Source: Pseudomonas rubra
GTDB lineage: Bacteria > Pseudomonadota > Gammaproteobacteria > Pseudomonadales > Pseudomonadaceae
Length of the DNA stretch: 64,000 nucleotides
Direction of reading: 5' to 3'
Assembly (NCBI RefSeq): GCF_028656935.1
Contig: NZ_JAMDGZ010000004.1
Coordinates: 1-64,000 of the forward strand
Shown: one piece after another, positions 43,780 to 55,386 of the stretch
Layout: each line of letters opens with the position of its first letter
Position numbering within the stretch: position 1 is the first letter of the stretch
Notes under the pieces: generated by a model
The model's input: only the letters and a program-made list of their open reading frames with translations
What the model was told of the DNA's origin: nothing
Database searches by the model: none
Position numbers and translations under genes: made by a program

Positions 43780-44796
43780 TCAGAGCTGAAGAATCAAGGT
43801 CTTCAGTGGCGGTTGAGCGTCCTGTGACGGAAAGTCGCCGGCGGGTTTGAGCACCTGCCAGTCGCGTACCGGGCGCCCGGCTTTTTCGGCGCAGCGCAGC
43901 ACTTGCTCGCGCCAGTCGTCGAGGCTGACCTTGGCCAGGTTGTTACAGCAGATCAGCACGCCATCATCGGCGGTGCTCAACAGCGCCGGCTTGAGCAGGC
44001 TCTGATAGTCGCGCAGCAGGTCGACGGTGCCGAAGGCGCTCTTGGCCCAGGCCGGCGGGTCGAGCAACACCAGGTCGAACTGACGCGGCTCCAGGCGTGG
44101 GTACGCTGGCAGCTTGTGGCCGCGGCGCTGGCTGACCGGTAGGCCGGCGAACTGACGGATTGCCGGGAAGTAATCGGACTGGATAAAGCTCATCGGCAGC
44201 AACTGCGGGTTAAGTGTGCCGTTTTCCTGGCCCACGGCCAGATTGCCCTCGGCGAAGTCCAGGTTGCACACCTCGCGGGCGCCACCCGCTGCGGCGCTCA
44301 GGCCAACGCCACAAGTGTAGGCGAACAGGTTGAGCACACTTTTGCCGGCACTGTGCTGCTTGACCCAGCCACGGGCGTTGCGCAGGTCGAGGAACAGCAG
44401 CGGGTCTTGCCCGGCATGGCGGCCACGCACCCGGTAGTTCAGGCCCCATTCGTGGCCCACATGATCGGCCAGCGCGGCCTCACTGGCCTGATACACCGGA
44501 TCGCGGCGGTCAATGCGGCTGTTGCCCTGGGAACGGTCGTTGTAGACCAGCAGCAGTTCAAGGCCCAGATTCGCCTGCACAGCGGCGTGCAAGTCCAGCA
44601 AGGTGCTGGTGTCGAGGCTGTTGTGGAAACTCTGTACCAGTAGCTGTGGACCGTAGCGGTCGATGGTCAGGCCGCTGGCGCCCTCCTGGCTGCCATGGAA
44701 CAGGCGATAGCAATCGGTGCCCTGGGCATGCAGTTCGGCGAGAAGGCCCTGACGGGCATCGAGGGCGGCGCGCAGCGCCTGATTCAAGAGGGACAT
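43780..44796 (-). CDS. RlmI-like class I SAM-dependent methyltransferase
   Basis: A 338-residue protein resembling the 23S rRNA m5C methyltransferase RlmI/RlmK group. Visible motifs are FLDLRNARGWV, SAM motif I in SVLNLFAYTCGVGLSAAAGGA, and LVLLDPPAWAKSAFG, the DPP(A/S) catalytic loop, with a late CCNNLAKVS cysteine. It is shorter than E. coli RlmI and lacks a recognisable N-terminal PUA domain, so the exact substrate is open. It lies 80 bases downstream of the thiolase gene, same strand. Confidence 0.8.
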   Translation of the reverse strand: MSLLNQALRAALDARQGLLAELHAQGTDCYRLFHGSQEGASGLTIDRYGPQLLVQSFHNSLDTSTLLDLHAAVQANLGLELLLVYNDRSQGNSRIDRRDPVYQASEAALADHVGHEWGLNYRVRGRHAGQDPLLFLDLRNARGWVKQHSAGKSVLNLFAYTCGVGLSAAAGGAREVCNLDFAEGNLAVGQENGTLNPQLLPMSFIQSDYFPAIRQFAGLPVSQRRGHKLPAYPRLEPRQFDLVLLDPPAWAKSAFGTVDLLRDYQSLLKPALLSTADDGVLICCNNLAKVSLDDWREQVLRCAEKAGRPVRDWQVLKPAGDFPSQDAQPPLKTLILQL

Positions 44797-44875
44797 GCAC
44801 GTGGCCTTGGTTTGCGGACGTGCAGTTTATCAGTTCAAGACCGGGGAGGGGCCGTTGCAGCCCCTCCTGCGGTGA

Positions 44876-46054
44876 TCAGCGTTCGATCGCCAGGGCCACG
44901 CCCTGACCACCGCCAATGCACAGGGTTGCCAGGCCCTTGCTGGCATCACGCTTGATCATTTCATGCAGCAAGGTCACCAGCACCCGGCAACCCGAGGCAC
45001 CGATCGGGTGGCCCAGGGCAATGGCGCCGCCGTTGACGTTGACCTTGCTGGCATCCCAGCCCAACTCCTGGCCCACCGACAGGGCCTGGGCGGCGAAGGC
45101 TTCGTTGGCTTCGATCAGGTCCAGGTCCGCCAGGTCCCAGCCGGCCTTTTCCAGGCAACGGCGAGTAGCGCTGACCGGGCCGATGCCCATGATCGCCGGA
45201 TCAACCCCGGCGTTGGCGTACGCCTTGATCCGGGCCAGGATCGGCAGCCCCAGTTGTTGCGCCTTGGCTGCGCTCATCAGCAGGACCGCTGCCGCGCCGT
45301 CATTGAGCGAGGACGCATTGCCGGCAGTTACCGTGCCGTCTTTCTTGAATGCCGGCTTGAGCTTGCCCAGCGACTCGGCGGTGGTGCCGGCCCGTGGCTG
45401 CTCATCGGTGGCGAAAGCAATCGGCTCGCCTTTGCGCTGCGGAATCAGGATCGGGGTGATTTCGTCGACGAAACGTCGGGCTTCGATGGCAGCGGCCGCC
45501 TTTTGCTGCGAGGCGGCGGCGAAGGCGTCTTGTTGTTCGCGGCTGATGCCGTACTTTTCCACCAGGTTCTCAGCGGTGATGCCCATGTGGTAGTCGTTGA
45601 ACGCATCCCACAGGCCATCGCTGATCATGCTGTCGATCAGGCTGCTGTGGCCCATGCGCAGGCCGGTACGGGCACCGGGCAGGACATAGTTGGCCAGGCT
45701 CATGTTCTCCTGGCCGCCAGCAATGATCACCTCGGCATCGCCGCAGCGAATCGCCTGGGCCGCTAAATGCAAGGCTTTGAGACCCGAGCCGCAGACTTTG
45801 TTCAGGGTCATGGCCGGTACTGCATGGGGCAGTCCAGCCTTGATTGCGGCCTGGCGTGCCGGGTTTTGACCGGCACCGGCGGTGAGCACCTGGCCGAGGA
45901 TGACTTCGTCGACCAGTTCGGCATCGATGCCGGTCTGGGTCAGCAACTGGCGGATCACCGCAGCGCCCAGGTCGACGGCGGGAATATTGGCCAGCGCTCC
46001 CTGGTAGCTACCGACAGCGGTACGGGTGGCGGCAACGATAACGACATCTTGCAT
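44876..46054 (-). CDS. Acetyl-CoA C-acetyltransferase (thiolase)
   Basis: Condenses or cleaves acetoacetyl-CoA. It has 392 residues. The nucleophile cysteine is in [15 protein letters not shown] (about residue 89), NEAFAAQA supplies the oxyanion Asn, the base His is in GHPIGASG, and the second Cys is in [10 protein letters not shown]. The set fits biosynthetic/acetoacetyl-CoA thiolases (AtoB/PhaA type) rather than long-chain FadA. The ATG at 46054 has GAGGAC 8 bases upstream. It follows the MpaB-like gene by 112 bases and lies in the same direction as acs, suggesting acetyl-CoA use. Confidence 0.93.
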   Translation of the reverse strand: MQDVVIVAATRTAVGSYQGALANIPAVDLGAAVIRQLLTQTGIDAELVDEVILGQVLTAGAGQNPARQAAIKAGLPHAVPAMTLNKVCGSGLKALHLAAQAIRCGDAEVIIAGGQENMSLANYVLPGARTGLRMGHSSLIDSMISDGLWDAFNDYHMGITAENLVEKYGISREQQDAFAAASQQKAAAAIEARRFVDEITPILIPQRKGEPIAFATDEQPRAGTTAESLGKLKPAFKKDGTVTAGNASSLNDGAAAVLLMSAAKAQQLGLPILARIKAYANAGVDPAIMGIGPVSATRRCLEKAGWDLADLDLIEANEAFAAQALSVGQELGWDASKVNVNGGAIALGHPIGASGCRVLVTLLHEMIKRDASKGLATLCIGGGQGVALAIER

Positions 46055-46166
46055 GGCGCGGGTCCTCACTCTTATTGGATTTGGCGTCAGAACGGCTCAG
46101 GCCCGGGGGCCTGGATAGACCGGCATGGTGGCATAGATGGCCGGGCGAGGGCTATTGCTGCCCGGC

Positions 46167-47036
46167 TCAGGTCAGGCCCATGCGCCGGCGTGCGCGATGG
46201 GCCGAGCCATCGCGCATGGCCCAGCGCAGCATCGCCGCCGTGCTGATGACACCCTGGCGGATCAGCCGGCGTTGCAGTGGATTTTGACGCAGCTCGAGCA
46301 TCTCGCTGGCCCACCCGGGCAACAGCTCGATACCGGCGCGCAGCATCAGTGCGCCCACCGGTTGGGCCAGGCGGCTGGGTGCTGGCGCATCAAGCAGCAC
46401 CTGCACCACTTCGTGACTGCGGGCGTCGCAGATCAAATGCGGGCGCATGTCCTGCAGGTAGTCGGCGATCTGCTGGCGTGAGTGCGGTACATCGCGGGCG
46501 CCCAGACGTTCGGCAATCAGGGCGATCTCGGCGTAGTAAGCGTCCTGATCGGCCAGCGACAGGTTCGGGTTGCGATAGCGCATATGCGCCGCCAGAAAGC
46601 TGCTGACTTCGGCCACGTGCACCCAGGTCAGCAGGTCCGGGTCGCTGGCGGCGTACGGCCGGCCATCGGCGGCGCTACCGACCACCTGCAGGTGAATGGT
46701 GCGCACTTTTTCGATCAGCCAGTTGGCATCTTGCGTCGAGCCGAAGGTGGTGCCAGAGATGAACTGGCTGGTGCGTCGCAAACGGCCGAGCAGATCCTGG
46801 CGAAAATTGGAGTGATCCCAGACCCCGGCCAGCGCCAGCGGGTGCAGCAATTGCAGCAGCAGGGCGCTGATGCCGCCAATCAACATGCTCGGGAAGTCGC
46901 CATGCACGCGCCAGCTAATGCTGTCCGGGCCGAACAGGCCGGGGTCGCCCTTGGGGTTTTCCAGGTCCAGTTGCCCCAGGGACAAACCGGTCAGGCTCAT
47001 CACCTGGGTTTCGATACGGCGGCGAATCGCTTCCAT
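46167..47036 (-). CDS. MpaB-like oxygenase (DUF2236)
   Basis: A 289-residue protein of the DUF2236 family, which includes fungal MpaB and the haem-containing latex-clearing oxygenases. Typical traits are RVHGDFPSMLIGGISALLLQLLHPLALAGVWDHS in parts, the Arg/His-rich region after it (RRTSQFISGTTFGS), and DLLTWVHVAEVSSFLAAH, where His ligands for haem are expected. No signal peptide is evident. It stands 40 bases after acs and before the thiolase, so it may be cotranscribed. Substrate is unknown; oxygenase chemistry is inferred from the family. Confidence 0.78.
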   Translation of the reverse strand: MEAIRRRIETQVMSLTGLSLGQLDLENPKGDPGLFGPDSISWRVHGDFPSMLIGGISALLLQLLHPLALAGVWDHSNFRQDLLGRLRRTSQFISGTTFGSTQDANWLIEKVRTIHLQVVGSAADGRPYAASDPDLLTWVHVAEVSSFLAAHMRYRNPNLSLADQDAYYAEIALIAERLGARDVPHSRQQIADYLQDMRPHLICDARSHEVVQVLLDAPAPSRLAQPVGALMLRAGIELLPGWASEMLELRQNPLQRRLIRQGVISTAAMLRWAMRDGSAHRARRRMGLT

Positions 47037-47076
47037 GGTTACCTTGTCTTCAAGGCAGCCAGACGGCGCTGCCGTA

Positions 47077-49011
<1,935 letters not shown>

Positions 49012-49056
49012 GGCAGGGTCCTGTCGCGTCGTGAGCGTCAGGACAGTGTAGACCTC

Positions 49057-49105
49057 ATCGCGGGGCAAGCCCGCTCCTACTGTAGGAGCGGGCTTGCCCC
49101 GCGAT
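49057..49105. repeat. REP palindrome between pgi and acs
   Basis: A 24-base arm (ATCGCGGGGCAAGCCCGCTC continuing CTAC) is followed after one base by its exact inverse, a perfect 49-base palindrome. It lies 5 bases before the pgi stop end on the left side of the pgi gene. Same family as 9241-9302 and 60101-60170. Confidence 0.9.
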
Positions 49106-49110
49106 CCAAC

Positions 49111-50775
49111 TTAGCCGCGGTGACGGCTGCGGAAGAAGTTGATCAGGCCCTGGGTCGAGGCATCTTCGGCAGCCTCTTCGATACCACCGGTCAGGCGCTG
49201 GTACACGCCCTTGCCCAGTTCCTTGCCCAGCTCCACGCCCCACTGGTCGAAGGCGTTGATCCCCCAGATGACACTCTGCACGAACACCTTGTGCTCATAC
49301 ATCGCCACCAGCGCGCCCAGACGACGTGGGCTGATGCGCTCGACCACCAGGGTGTTGCTCGGACGGTTGCCCGGAATCACCTTGTGCGGCGCCAGCTTCT
49401 GGATCTCGGCTTCGGCCATGCCTTTGTCGCGCAGCTCGGCTTCGGCCTCGCCGCGGGTCTTGCCCAGCATCAGTGCCTGGCTCTGCGACAGGCAGTTGGC
49501 GTACAGCCACTGATGGTGGTCGGCGACCGGGTTGAAGCTGACCACCGGGACGATGAAGTCGGCCGGAATCAGCTGAGTGCCCTGGTGCAGCAACTGGTGG
49601 TAGGCATGCTGGCCGTTGCACCCCACGCCACCCCAGATGACCGGGCCGGTGTCGTGGTTGACCGGCGTGCCGTCCTGGCGGACGCTCTTGCCGTTGGACT
49701 CCATGTCCAGTTGTTGCAGGTGCTTGGTGATGTTACGCAGGTAGTGGTCATACGGCAGGATCGCATGGCTTTGCGAGCCCCAGAAGTTGCCATACCAGAC
49801 GCCGAGCAAGGCCAGCAGCACCGGCATGTTCTGTTCGAACGGGGCATTCTGGAAATGCTGGTCCATGGTGTAGGCACCGGACAGCAGTTCCTTGAAGTTG
49901 GCGGTACCAATGGCCAGGGCAATCGGCAGGCCGATGGCCGACCACAGCGAGTAGCGCCCGCCGACCCAGTCCCACATCGGGAAGATGTTTTCTTCACGAA
50001 TGCCGAAGGCGATGGCCGCGGCCTTGTTGCTCGATACGGCAATGAAGTGTTTGTACAGCTCGGCTTCCGAGCCACCCTGTGCCAGGTACCAGGCGCGGGC
50101 GGCCTGGGCGTTTTTCAGGGTTTCCAGGGTGTTGAAGGATTTGGACGAGACAATGAACAGCGTGGTCTCGGCGCGCAGCTTAGCCGACAGTTCGTGGAAC
50201 TCGCTGCCGTCGATGTTGGCCAGATAATGGCAGCGCACACCACGCTGGGCGTAAGGCAGCAGGGCTTCGGAGACCAGCTCCGGGCCGAGGAAGGAGCCAC
50301 CGATGCCGATGTTGACCACGTCGGTGATCGGCTTTTCGCTGTAACCGCGCCACAGGCCGTCATGAATGCGGCCAACCAGTTCGGTTACCTGGTTGAGGAC
50401 CTTGTGTACCTCGGGCATTACGTTGATGCCGTTGACGCTCAACTTGTCGCCCACCGGCCGGCGCAGGGCGGTATGCAGGGCCGGGCGGCCTTCGGAGGCG
50501 TTGAGGATTTCGCCGGCGAAGAGCGCCTTGATAGCCTCTTGCAGGCCGACTTCGTTGGCCAGGCCCACCAGCAGGTCGCGGGTCTGGCTATTGATCAGGT
50601 TTTTCGAGTAGTCGAGGAACAGCCCGCAGGTACTCAGGGAGAATTCTTCGAAACGCTTTGGCTCGGCAGTGAATGCGTCGCGCATGCTGAAGTCCTGCAT
50701 GGCTTCGCGGTGCTGCTGGAGCGCCTGCCAGGCCGGCAGGGCGGTAACATCATGAGGGGTGCGGTAGTACGCCAT
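49111..50775 (-). CDS. pgi: Glucose-6-phosphate isomerase
   Basis: Interconverts glucose-6-phosphate and fructose-6-phosphate; in Pseudomonas mainly gluconeogenic. It has 554 residues. Family signatures are [21 protein letters not shown] in parts, [16 protein letters not shown], and [17 protein letters not shown] with the catalytic His. The start [14 protein letters not shown] was preferred to a frame 13 codons longer. It lies downstream of panC, same strand, 127 bases apart. Confidence 0.97.
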   Translation of the reverse strand: MAYYRTPHDVTALPAWQALQQHREAMQDFSMRDAFTAEPKRFEEFSLSTCGLFLDYSKNLINSQTRDLLVGLANEVGLQEAIKALFAGEILNASEGRPALHTALRRPVGDKLSVNGINVMPEVHKVLNQVTELVGRIHDGLWRGYSEKPITDVVNIGIGGSFLGPELVSEALLPYAQRGVRCHYLANIDGSEFHELSAKLRAETTLFIVSSKSFNTLETLKNAQAARAWYLAQGGSEAELYKHFIAVSSNKAAAIAFGIREENIFPMWDWVGGRYSLWSAIGLPIALAIGTANFKELLSGAYTMDQHFQNAPFEQNMPVLLALLGVWYGNFWGSQSHAILPYDHYLRNITKHLQQLDMESNGKSVRQDGTPVNHDTGPVIWGGVGCNGQHAYHQLLHQGTQLIPADFIVPVVSFNPVADHHQWLYANCLSQSQALMLGKTRGEAEAELRDKGMAEAEIQKLAPHKVIPGNRPSNTLVVERISPRRLGALVAMYEHKVFVQSVIWGINAFDQWGVELGKELGKGVYQRLTGGIEEAAEDASTQGLINFFRSRHRG

Positions 50776-50902
50776 CGCTGCAGGTTTCCTTAATGCGTGA
50801 ACTGCCTTGGACACTGGAAACAGCGCCCCGTTTGCAGGCTGATGCCAATTATAGGCATGCAGCCTGCTTTACAGGGAGAGGTCAGGTCAGCAGCTGGCCG
50901 GG

Positions 50903-51760
50903 TTACTGGTCGTCAAGGTTCAGGTGCAGGTTGTCGATCAGGCGGGTAGCGCCAAGGACAGCGGCTACCAGGATCACCAGATCGCGGTCTTCGGCGGTTG
51001 CCGGGCGCAGGCTCAGGGCCTGGCGGACTTCCAGGTAGTCAGGGCGAAAGCCTGCCGCGGTCAGTTGTTGCTGACCGTTGGCGATCAATGCCGGATAGTC
51101 GCGTTCGCCCTGTTCGATGGCTGCGGCCATCTGGCTCAGCAAGCGATACAAGGCTGGTGCTACAGCGCGTTGTTCATCGCTCAGGTAGCCGTTGCGCGAG
51201 GACAGCGCGAGGCCATTCTCGGCGCGCACGGTCGGCTCGCCAATGATCTGGATCGGCATGTTCAAGTCGCGCACCAGCGCTCGGATCACCGCCAGTTGCT
51301 GGAAGTCTTTCTGGCCAAACACCGCCAGATCCGGCTGGACCATGTTGAACAGCTTGCTGACGACGGTGGCCACGCCTTCGAAATGGCCCGGACGACTGGC
51401 ACCACACAGCCCTTCGGACAACTGCGGGACGCTGACCCGGGTCTGCCCGGCCATCCCATCGGGGTACATCTCTTCGACGGTCGGGGCGAACAGCAGGTGG
51501 CAACCGGCCTGGAGCAGTTTCTCCTGGTCGGCGGCGAGGGTCCGCGGGTATTTGTCGAGGTCTTCGCTGGGACCGAACTGCAGAGGGTTGACGAAGATAC
51601 TGGCAACCACGAAATCGACCCGTTGCGAAGCCTTGGTCACCAGCGCGGCGTGGCCGCTGTGCAGGTTGCCCATGGTCGGCACGAAACCGATGCGTTTGCC
51701 CTCACTGCGCGCCCGCGCCACGGCGGCGCGCAGTTCGCGGACGGTCTTGACTGTATTCAT
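50903..51760 (-). CDS. panC: Pantothenate synthetase
   Basis: Joins pantoate and beta-alanine with ATP to give pantothenate. It has 285 residues with nucleotidyltransferase fold: [14 protein letters not shown] carries HSGH (His 34/37 region), and [13 protein letters not shown] and [11 protein letters not shown] are the pantoate and KMSKS-like loops. Its ATG overlaps the panB stop by 4 bases (ATGA), so translation is coupled. Confidence 0.98.
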   Translation of the reverse strand: MNTVKTVRELRAAVARARSEGKRIGFVPTMGNLHSGHAALVTKASQRVDFVVASIFVNPLQFGPSEDLDKYPRTLAADQEKLLQAGCHLLFAPTVEEMYPDGMAGQTRVSVPQLSEGLCGASRPGHFEGVATVVSKLFNMVQPDLAVFGQKDFQQLAVIRALVRDLNMPIQIIGEPTVRAENGLALSSRNGYLSDEQRAVAPALYRLLSQMAAAIEQGERDYPALIANGQQQLTAAGFRPDYLEVRQALSLRPATAEDRDLVILVAAVLGATRLIDNLHLNLDDQ

Positions 51761-52557
51761 GCACTGAACCCGTGTTCGCTGCCGGGGAAGCTGACATCCT
51801 TGACGGCGGCTACGTAAGCCTTGAGCGCGCCTTGAATGTCGCTCTGGCCAGCCATGAAATTCTTCACGAACTTCGGCACCCGGCCGGTCAGTGACAGGCC
51901 GAGCATGTCATGCAACACCAGCACCTGGCCGTCAGTGGCGCTACCGGCACCGATACCGATGACCGGAATGCTCACTGCCTGGGTGATTTCGGCAGCCAGT
52001 TCAGTCGGCACGCATTCGAGCAGCAGCATGGCCGCGCCAGCCTGCTCCAGGGCGATGGCGTCGGCACGCATCTGCCGGGCCTGGCTTTCCTGGCGGCCCT
52101 GGACCTTGTAGCCGCCGAGAATGTTCACGGTCTGCGGGGTCAGGCCCATGTGTGCGCACACCGGCACGCCACGCTCGGCCAGCAGGCGGATGGTCTCCGC
52201 CAGCCAAGCGGCGCCTTCGACCTTGACCATGTGTGCGCCGGCCTGCATCAGCGCGCCGCTGTTGGCGAAGGCCTGCTCGGTGGTGGCGCAGGCCATGAAC
52301 GGCAGGTCGGCAAGAATCAGCGCACCTTCGTTGCCGCGTTTGACGCAGGCGGTGTGGTAGGCCATCTCGGCATTACTGACTGGCAAGGTGCTGTCATGGC
52401 CCTGCAGGACCATGCCCAGGGAGTCACCCACCAGCAATACTTCCACGCCGGCACGGCTGGCGGCCTGAGCAAAGGTCGCGTCGTAGCAGGTCAGCATGGT
52501 TATTTTCTCACCCTTGGCCTTGAGGCTCTGCAGGGTGGTCAGGGTTACTTCTGGCAT
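51757..52557 (-). CDS. panB: 3-methyl-2-oxobutanoate hydroxymethyltransferase
   Basis: First step of pantothenate synthesis. It has 266 residues as a TIM barrel. [20 protein letters not shown] contains the Mg-binding Asp, and [10 protein letters not shown] and [16 protein letters not shown] match the family. The start [10 protein letters not shown] has AGGATTC upstream (GGA 7-9 bases). It is coupled to panC. The 252 bases between it and folK may carry its own promoter. Confidence 0.98.
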   Translation of the reverse strand: MPEVTLTTLQSLKAKGEKITMLTCYDATFAQAASRAGVEVLLVGDSLGMVLQGHDSTLPVSNAEMAYHTACVKRGNEGALILADLPFMACATTEQAFANSGALMQAGAHMVKVEGAAWLAETIRLLAERGVPVCAHMGLTPQTVNILGGYKVQGRQESQARQMRADAIALEQAGAAMLLLECVPTELAAEITQAVSIPVIGIGAGSATDGQVLVLHDMLGLSLTGRVPKFVKNFMAGQSDIQGALKAYVAAVKDVSFPGSEHGFSA

Positions 52558-52809
52558 GAAAAGGAATCCTCGTTCAGGCGCTGTGAAAAACGGCTGCGTA
52601 CAACGCATGTATTCATCTTCTGGAACAGCACATCATCGATCGTGGTGTTTGAATTACGACCTGTTCCAGGCCTATATACGCCTTTTTGCGGCGCTCGGGG
52701 CGCCACGGGACGCCTATAGTCGTGAGCGAGGGGGCTGAAGTCAATTACCCTGTTACCGCATTGTTACTATTGCGCTGTTACGGGCGTTACCGGCTGGGGG
52801 AACGCCCGG

Positions 52810-53286
52810 CTACAGGCGTTCCAGGCCGACGAACGGGCAATCTGCCAGTAATTGGGAAAGGGGCCGCTGATCGGCCAGGCAGAAGTCTTCGGGGACCAGT
52901 TCGGCCAACGGGTAGAGGACGAACGCTCGTGCCTGCATGTGGTAATGCGGCACTTTCAAGCGTGGCACATCGATGACCTGGTCGCCGTACAGAAGAATGT
53001 CCAGGTCGAGCGTGCGCGGCCCCCAGCGTTCCTTGCGCTCGCGACCCTGGTCGGCCTCGATGGCTTGCAAGGCATCGAGCAGGTCGAGGGGGGGCAGTGA
53101 CGTGTCCAGCGCCGCCACGGCGTTGGTGTAGCGCGGTTGGCCTGGCGACAGCGAGTCGCTGGTGTAGAAGGCCGACACGCCGGCCAGGACGCTGGCGCGC
53201 AGTTGCCCCAGCGCCTCGACGGCGCTGCGCAATTGCTGCTCGGGGTCAGTCAGGTTGCTGCCCAGGCCAATATAGACGCGGATCAT
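52810..53286 (-). CDS. folK: 2-amino-4-hydroxy-6-hydroxymethyl-dihydropteridine pyrophosphokinase
   Basis: Activates the pterin for FolP. It has 158 residues. Conserved elements are YIGLGSNLTDPEQQLRSA at the N-terminus, FYTSDSLSPGQPRYTNAVAAL and RWGPRTLDLDILLYGD, which holds the two Mg-binding Asp residues. It starts 3 bases after pcnB. The pcnB-folK-panB order is conserved in gammaproteobacteria. Confidence 0.97.
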   Translation of the reverse strand: MIRVYIGLGSNLTDPEQQLRSAVEALGQLRASVLAGVSAFYTSDSLSPGQPRYTNAVAALDTSLPPLDLLDALQAIEADQGRERKERWGPRTLDLDILLYGDQVIDVPRLKVPHYHMQARAFVLYPLAELVPEDFCLADQRPLSQLLADCPFVGLERL

Positions 53287-53289
53287 GTG

Positions 53290-54678
53290 TTAGTCGCCCG
53301 CAGCGCCGTCGGCACGCTTGCGTTTGCTCGGGCTGCGCTTGCGTTTGCGCGGGCCGGCACCTGCGCCTTCATCACGGCTGCCCAGCTCGCGAATCATGTC
53401 GCGGCGCTGGCTGTCGTTGCAGTCCTGATAGTCGGTCCACCACTGGCCCAGGCCGTCGGTTTCTTCGCCAGCGCTTTCACGCAGCAGCAGGAAGTCGTAA
53501 CCGGCGCGAAAGCGCGGGTTGTCGAGCAACAGGTCTGCACGTTTGCCGCTGCGCCGTGGCAGACGCTCCTGCATGTCCCAGATCTCGCGGATCGGCATGG
53601 TGAAGCGCTTGGGGATCGCGATGCGTTGGCATTGTTCGGCGATCAGCTCGTGGGCGGCTTCGTTCATTGCCGGGATCGGCGGCATGCCACGGCTCTGCAG
53701 ACGCAAAGCACGCCCCGGCAGCGCCGGCCAGAGCATGGCGGCGAACAGGAAAGCCGGGGTTACCGGCTTGCCCTGCTTGACGCGCAGGTCGGTATTGATC
53801 AACGCCTGGCTGATCAGGGTATGGGTATAGGTCGGGTCTTCCTCCAGCGCCTGGGCACTGGCCGGGAACAGCGGGTCGAACAACTCCAGGTCGACGAGCA
53901 TTTCGAAGGTGTCGGCGGCATGCCCGGAGAGGAACAGTTTCAGCGACTCTTCAAACAGGCGTGCGGCCGGAATCTCGCGCAGCATCGGCGCCAATTGGCG
54001 AATTGGCTGCACGGTGTGCTTCTCGATGCCGAAGTTGAGCTTGGCGGCGAAACGCACGGCCCGCAGCATGCGCACCGGGTCTTCCTGGTAGCGCTGGGTT
54101 GGGTCGCCGATCAGGCGGATCAGACGGTTGCGGATGTCGTGCACACCGTTGGCGTAATCGAGGATGCGCTCGCTGATCGGATCGTAGTACAGGGCGTTGA
54201 TGGTGAAGTCGCGGCGCTGGGCGTCTTCTTCCAGGGTGCCGTAGACATTGTCACGCAGGATCCGCCCACTCTCGTTACGCGAGGAGGTGTGGCTGTTCTC
54301 TTCCTCGCTTTCCGGGTGGTTGGCGCGGAAGGTAGCGACTTCGATGATTTCACGACCGAAATGGATGTGAACCAGTTTGAAACGGCGGCCGATGATGCGG
54401 GCGTTGCGAAACTCGGCGCGGACCTGTTCAGGGGTGGCGCTGGTGGCGACGTCGAAGTCCTTGGGGGTGATGCCCAGGAGCTGGTCGCGTACACAGCCAC
54501 CGACCAGATAGGCTTGGTAGCCGGCGTTTTGCAGGCGCTCGACGATATTCACCGCGTGGCGACTGAACTGGCCACGTTGCAGCGAATGTTGACCACTGTT
54601 GATCACTTCGGGCGTGGTGCGGATGTGGTGCTGGCCACGTACGGTAGGACGGAACGACTGGAACAGCTTCTTCAGCAT
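53290..54678 (-). CDS. pcnB: Poly(A) polymerase I
   Basis: Adds poly(A) tails that mark RNA for decay. It has 462 residues. The nucleotidyltransferase core is AYLVGGCVRDQLLG with the metal Asp pair in KDFDVATSATPEQ, and RNA-binding arginines in RRFKLVHIHFG. The C-terminus is a basic tail (GPRKRKRSPSKRKRAD), usual in bacterial PAPs. The ATG at 54678 was chosen because the longer frame, to 54750, has no family similarity; this places the start about 130 bases after the CrcZ terminator. Confidence 0.96.
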   Translation of the reverse strand: MLKKLFQSFRPTVRGQHHIRTTPEVINSGQHSLQRGQFSRHAVNIVERLQNAGYQAYLVGGCVRDQLLGITPKDFDVATSATPEQVRAEFRNARIIGRRFKLVHIHFGREIIEVATFRANHPESEEENSHTSSRNESGRILRDNVYGTLEEDAQRRDFTINALYYDPISERILDYANGVHDIRNRLIRLIGDPTQRYQEDPVRMLRAVRFAAKLNFGIEKHTVQPIRQLAPMLREIPAARLFEESLKLFLSGHAADTFEMLVDLELFDPLFPASAQALEEDPTYTHTLISQALINTDLRVKQGKPVTPAFLFAAMLWPALPGRALRLQSRGMPPIPAMNEAAHELIAEQCQRIAIPKRFTMPIREIWDMQERLPRRSGKRADLLLDNPRFRAGYDFLLLRESAGEETDGLGQWWTDYQDCNDSQRRDMIRELGSRDEGAGAGPRKRKRSPSKRKRADGAAGD

Positions 54679-54810
54679 GGGATGCACTGTTTGAAGGAAT
54701 GTTCGGCCAAAAACGAAGAATGGCCGCATGATGGGCGGGGATTCTAGCATTTACTCGGTGGATGGTGTAGGCGGTCGCGTCGGACGACGCTTGGGCAGGC
54801 TGGGACGGGC

Positions 54811-55180
54811 AGAAACTACAAGGGGAGCCGAAGCTCCCCAAGAAGTAGTTGCGTGCTCTTATTGTTTTTTTGCCGGGCTTCTTGTTTTTGTTGAGTGCCC
54901 TGCCCACAAAAAAAGCTTGTGGGCGGTATCCCTAACCGGGATCAAGAGCAAACGGATTGCTTTGGTCGCTGAGGTTGCAATGATCATGCGATCCAACCAG
55001 TTCAGGCCCTGCTTGAGTGCAGTTTTTGTTGTTCTCTGCCTGGTTGTGGGGCAAGCCCCAAATACAACTCCTCTCCAAAAGAATCAGTTAGCTGCGCCTC
55101 CGCCGTCTTGTTCTTATTGTGCGTGAGCCGATTCGTCTTATTTTTATTGTCTTTTGCAGTGCTTGTTATTGTTCTTGTAC
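54811..55180 (-). ncRNA. crcZ: CrcZ small RNA (Hfq/Crc sponge)
   Basis: Small RNA of about 370 bases that titrates Hfq (with Crc) and so relieves catabolite repression. Six A-rich CA motifs are visible on the minus strand: 55162-55176, 55136-55150, 55106-55120, 55022-55033, 54878-54892 and 54855-54871 (for example AACAATAACAAG and ACAATAAGAACAAGA). Position between cbrB and pcnB matches known CrcZ. A sigma-54 promoter sets the 5' end near 55180, and the GGGGAGC / GCTCCCC hairpin near 54821-54838 marks the 3' end. Ends are accurate to perhaps five bases. Confidence 0.92.
54815..54838 (-). terminator. Terminator of crcZ
   Basis: GGGGAGC, TTCG and GCTCCCC on the minus strand, followed by TTGTAGTTTCT, an intrinsic terminator with a mixed T tract. 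Confidence 0.75.
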
Positions 55181-55190
55181 CAAACATATA

Positions 55191-55205
55191 GCAGGTGCCG
55201 TGCCA
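55191..55205 (-). promoter_or_regulatory. Sigma-54 promoter of crcZ
   Basis: TGGCACGGCACCTGC on the minus strand has GG and GC 12 bases apart, as required for the -24/-12 elements of RpoN promoters. The GC is about 12 bases before the predicted CrcZ start. Confidence 0.9.
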
Positions 55206-55263
55206 ACTTTTTCAAAGCCCAGTAAAACAAGGGGTTGGAGCGCTTTTGAGTGGTTTTCAGGGC

Positions 55264-55303
55264 GAAAAAAAACCGGAGCTTCGTTACCGTAAGCCCCGGT
55301 TTT
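55264..55303 (-). terminator. Terminator of cbrB
   Basis: On the minus strand ACCGGGGCT and AGCTCCGGT flank a loop and are followed by TTTTTTTT. It lies about 85 bases after the cbrB stop. Confidence 0.85.
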
Positions 55304-55353
55304 TGTTACGACTTTGCGTTGCGGTAACAGTTTGTCGCAGGGTGGCGGTGTTA
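55303..55353. promoter_or_regulatory. Candidate CbrB activator sites for crcZ
   Basis: TGTTAC (55303), GTAACA (55323) and TGTTAC (55348) form inverted and direct half-sites 123-173 bases upstream of the crcZ start, the usual place for a sigma-54 activator. The half-sites resemble those reported for CbrB; the exact spacing rule is not checked here. Confidence 0.65.
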
Positions 55354-55386
55354 CCGCTGAGCACCGTGGGAAACAGCGCAAACGCC

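Noticed and set aside
54679..54750. 24-codon N-terminal extension of pcnB
   Set aside because: No similarity to the family, and the ATG at 54678 gives the expected length.
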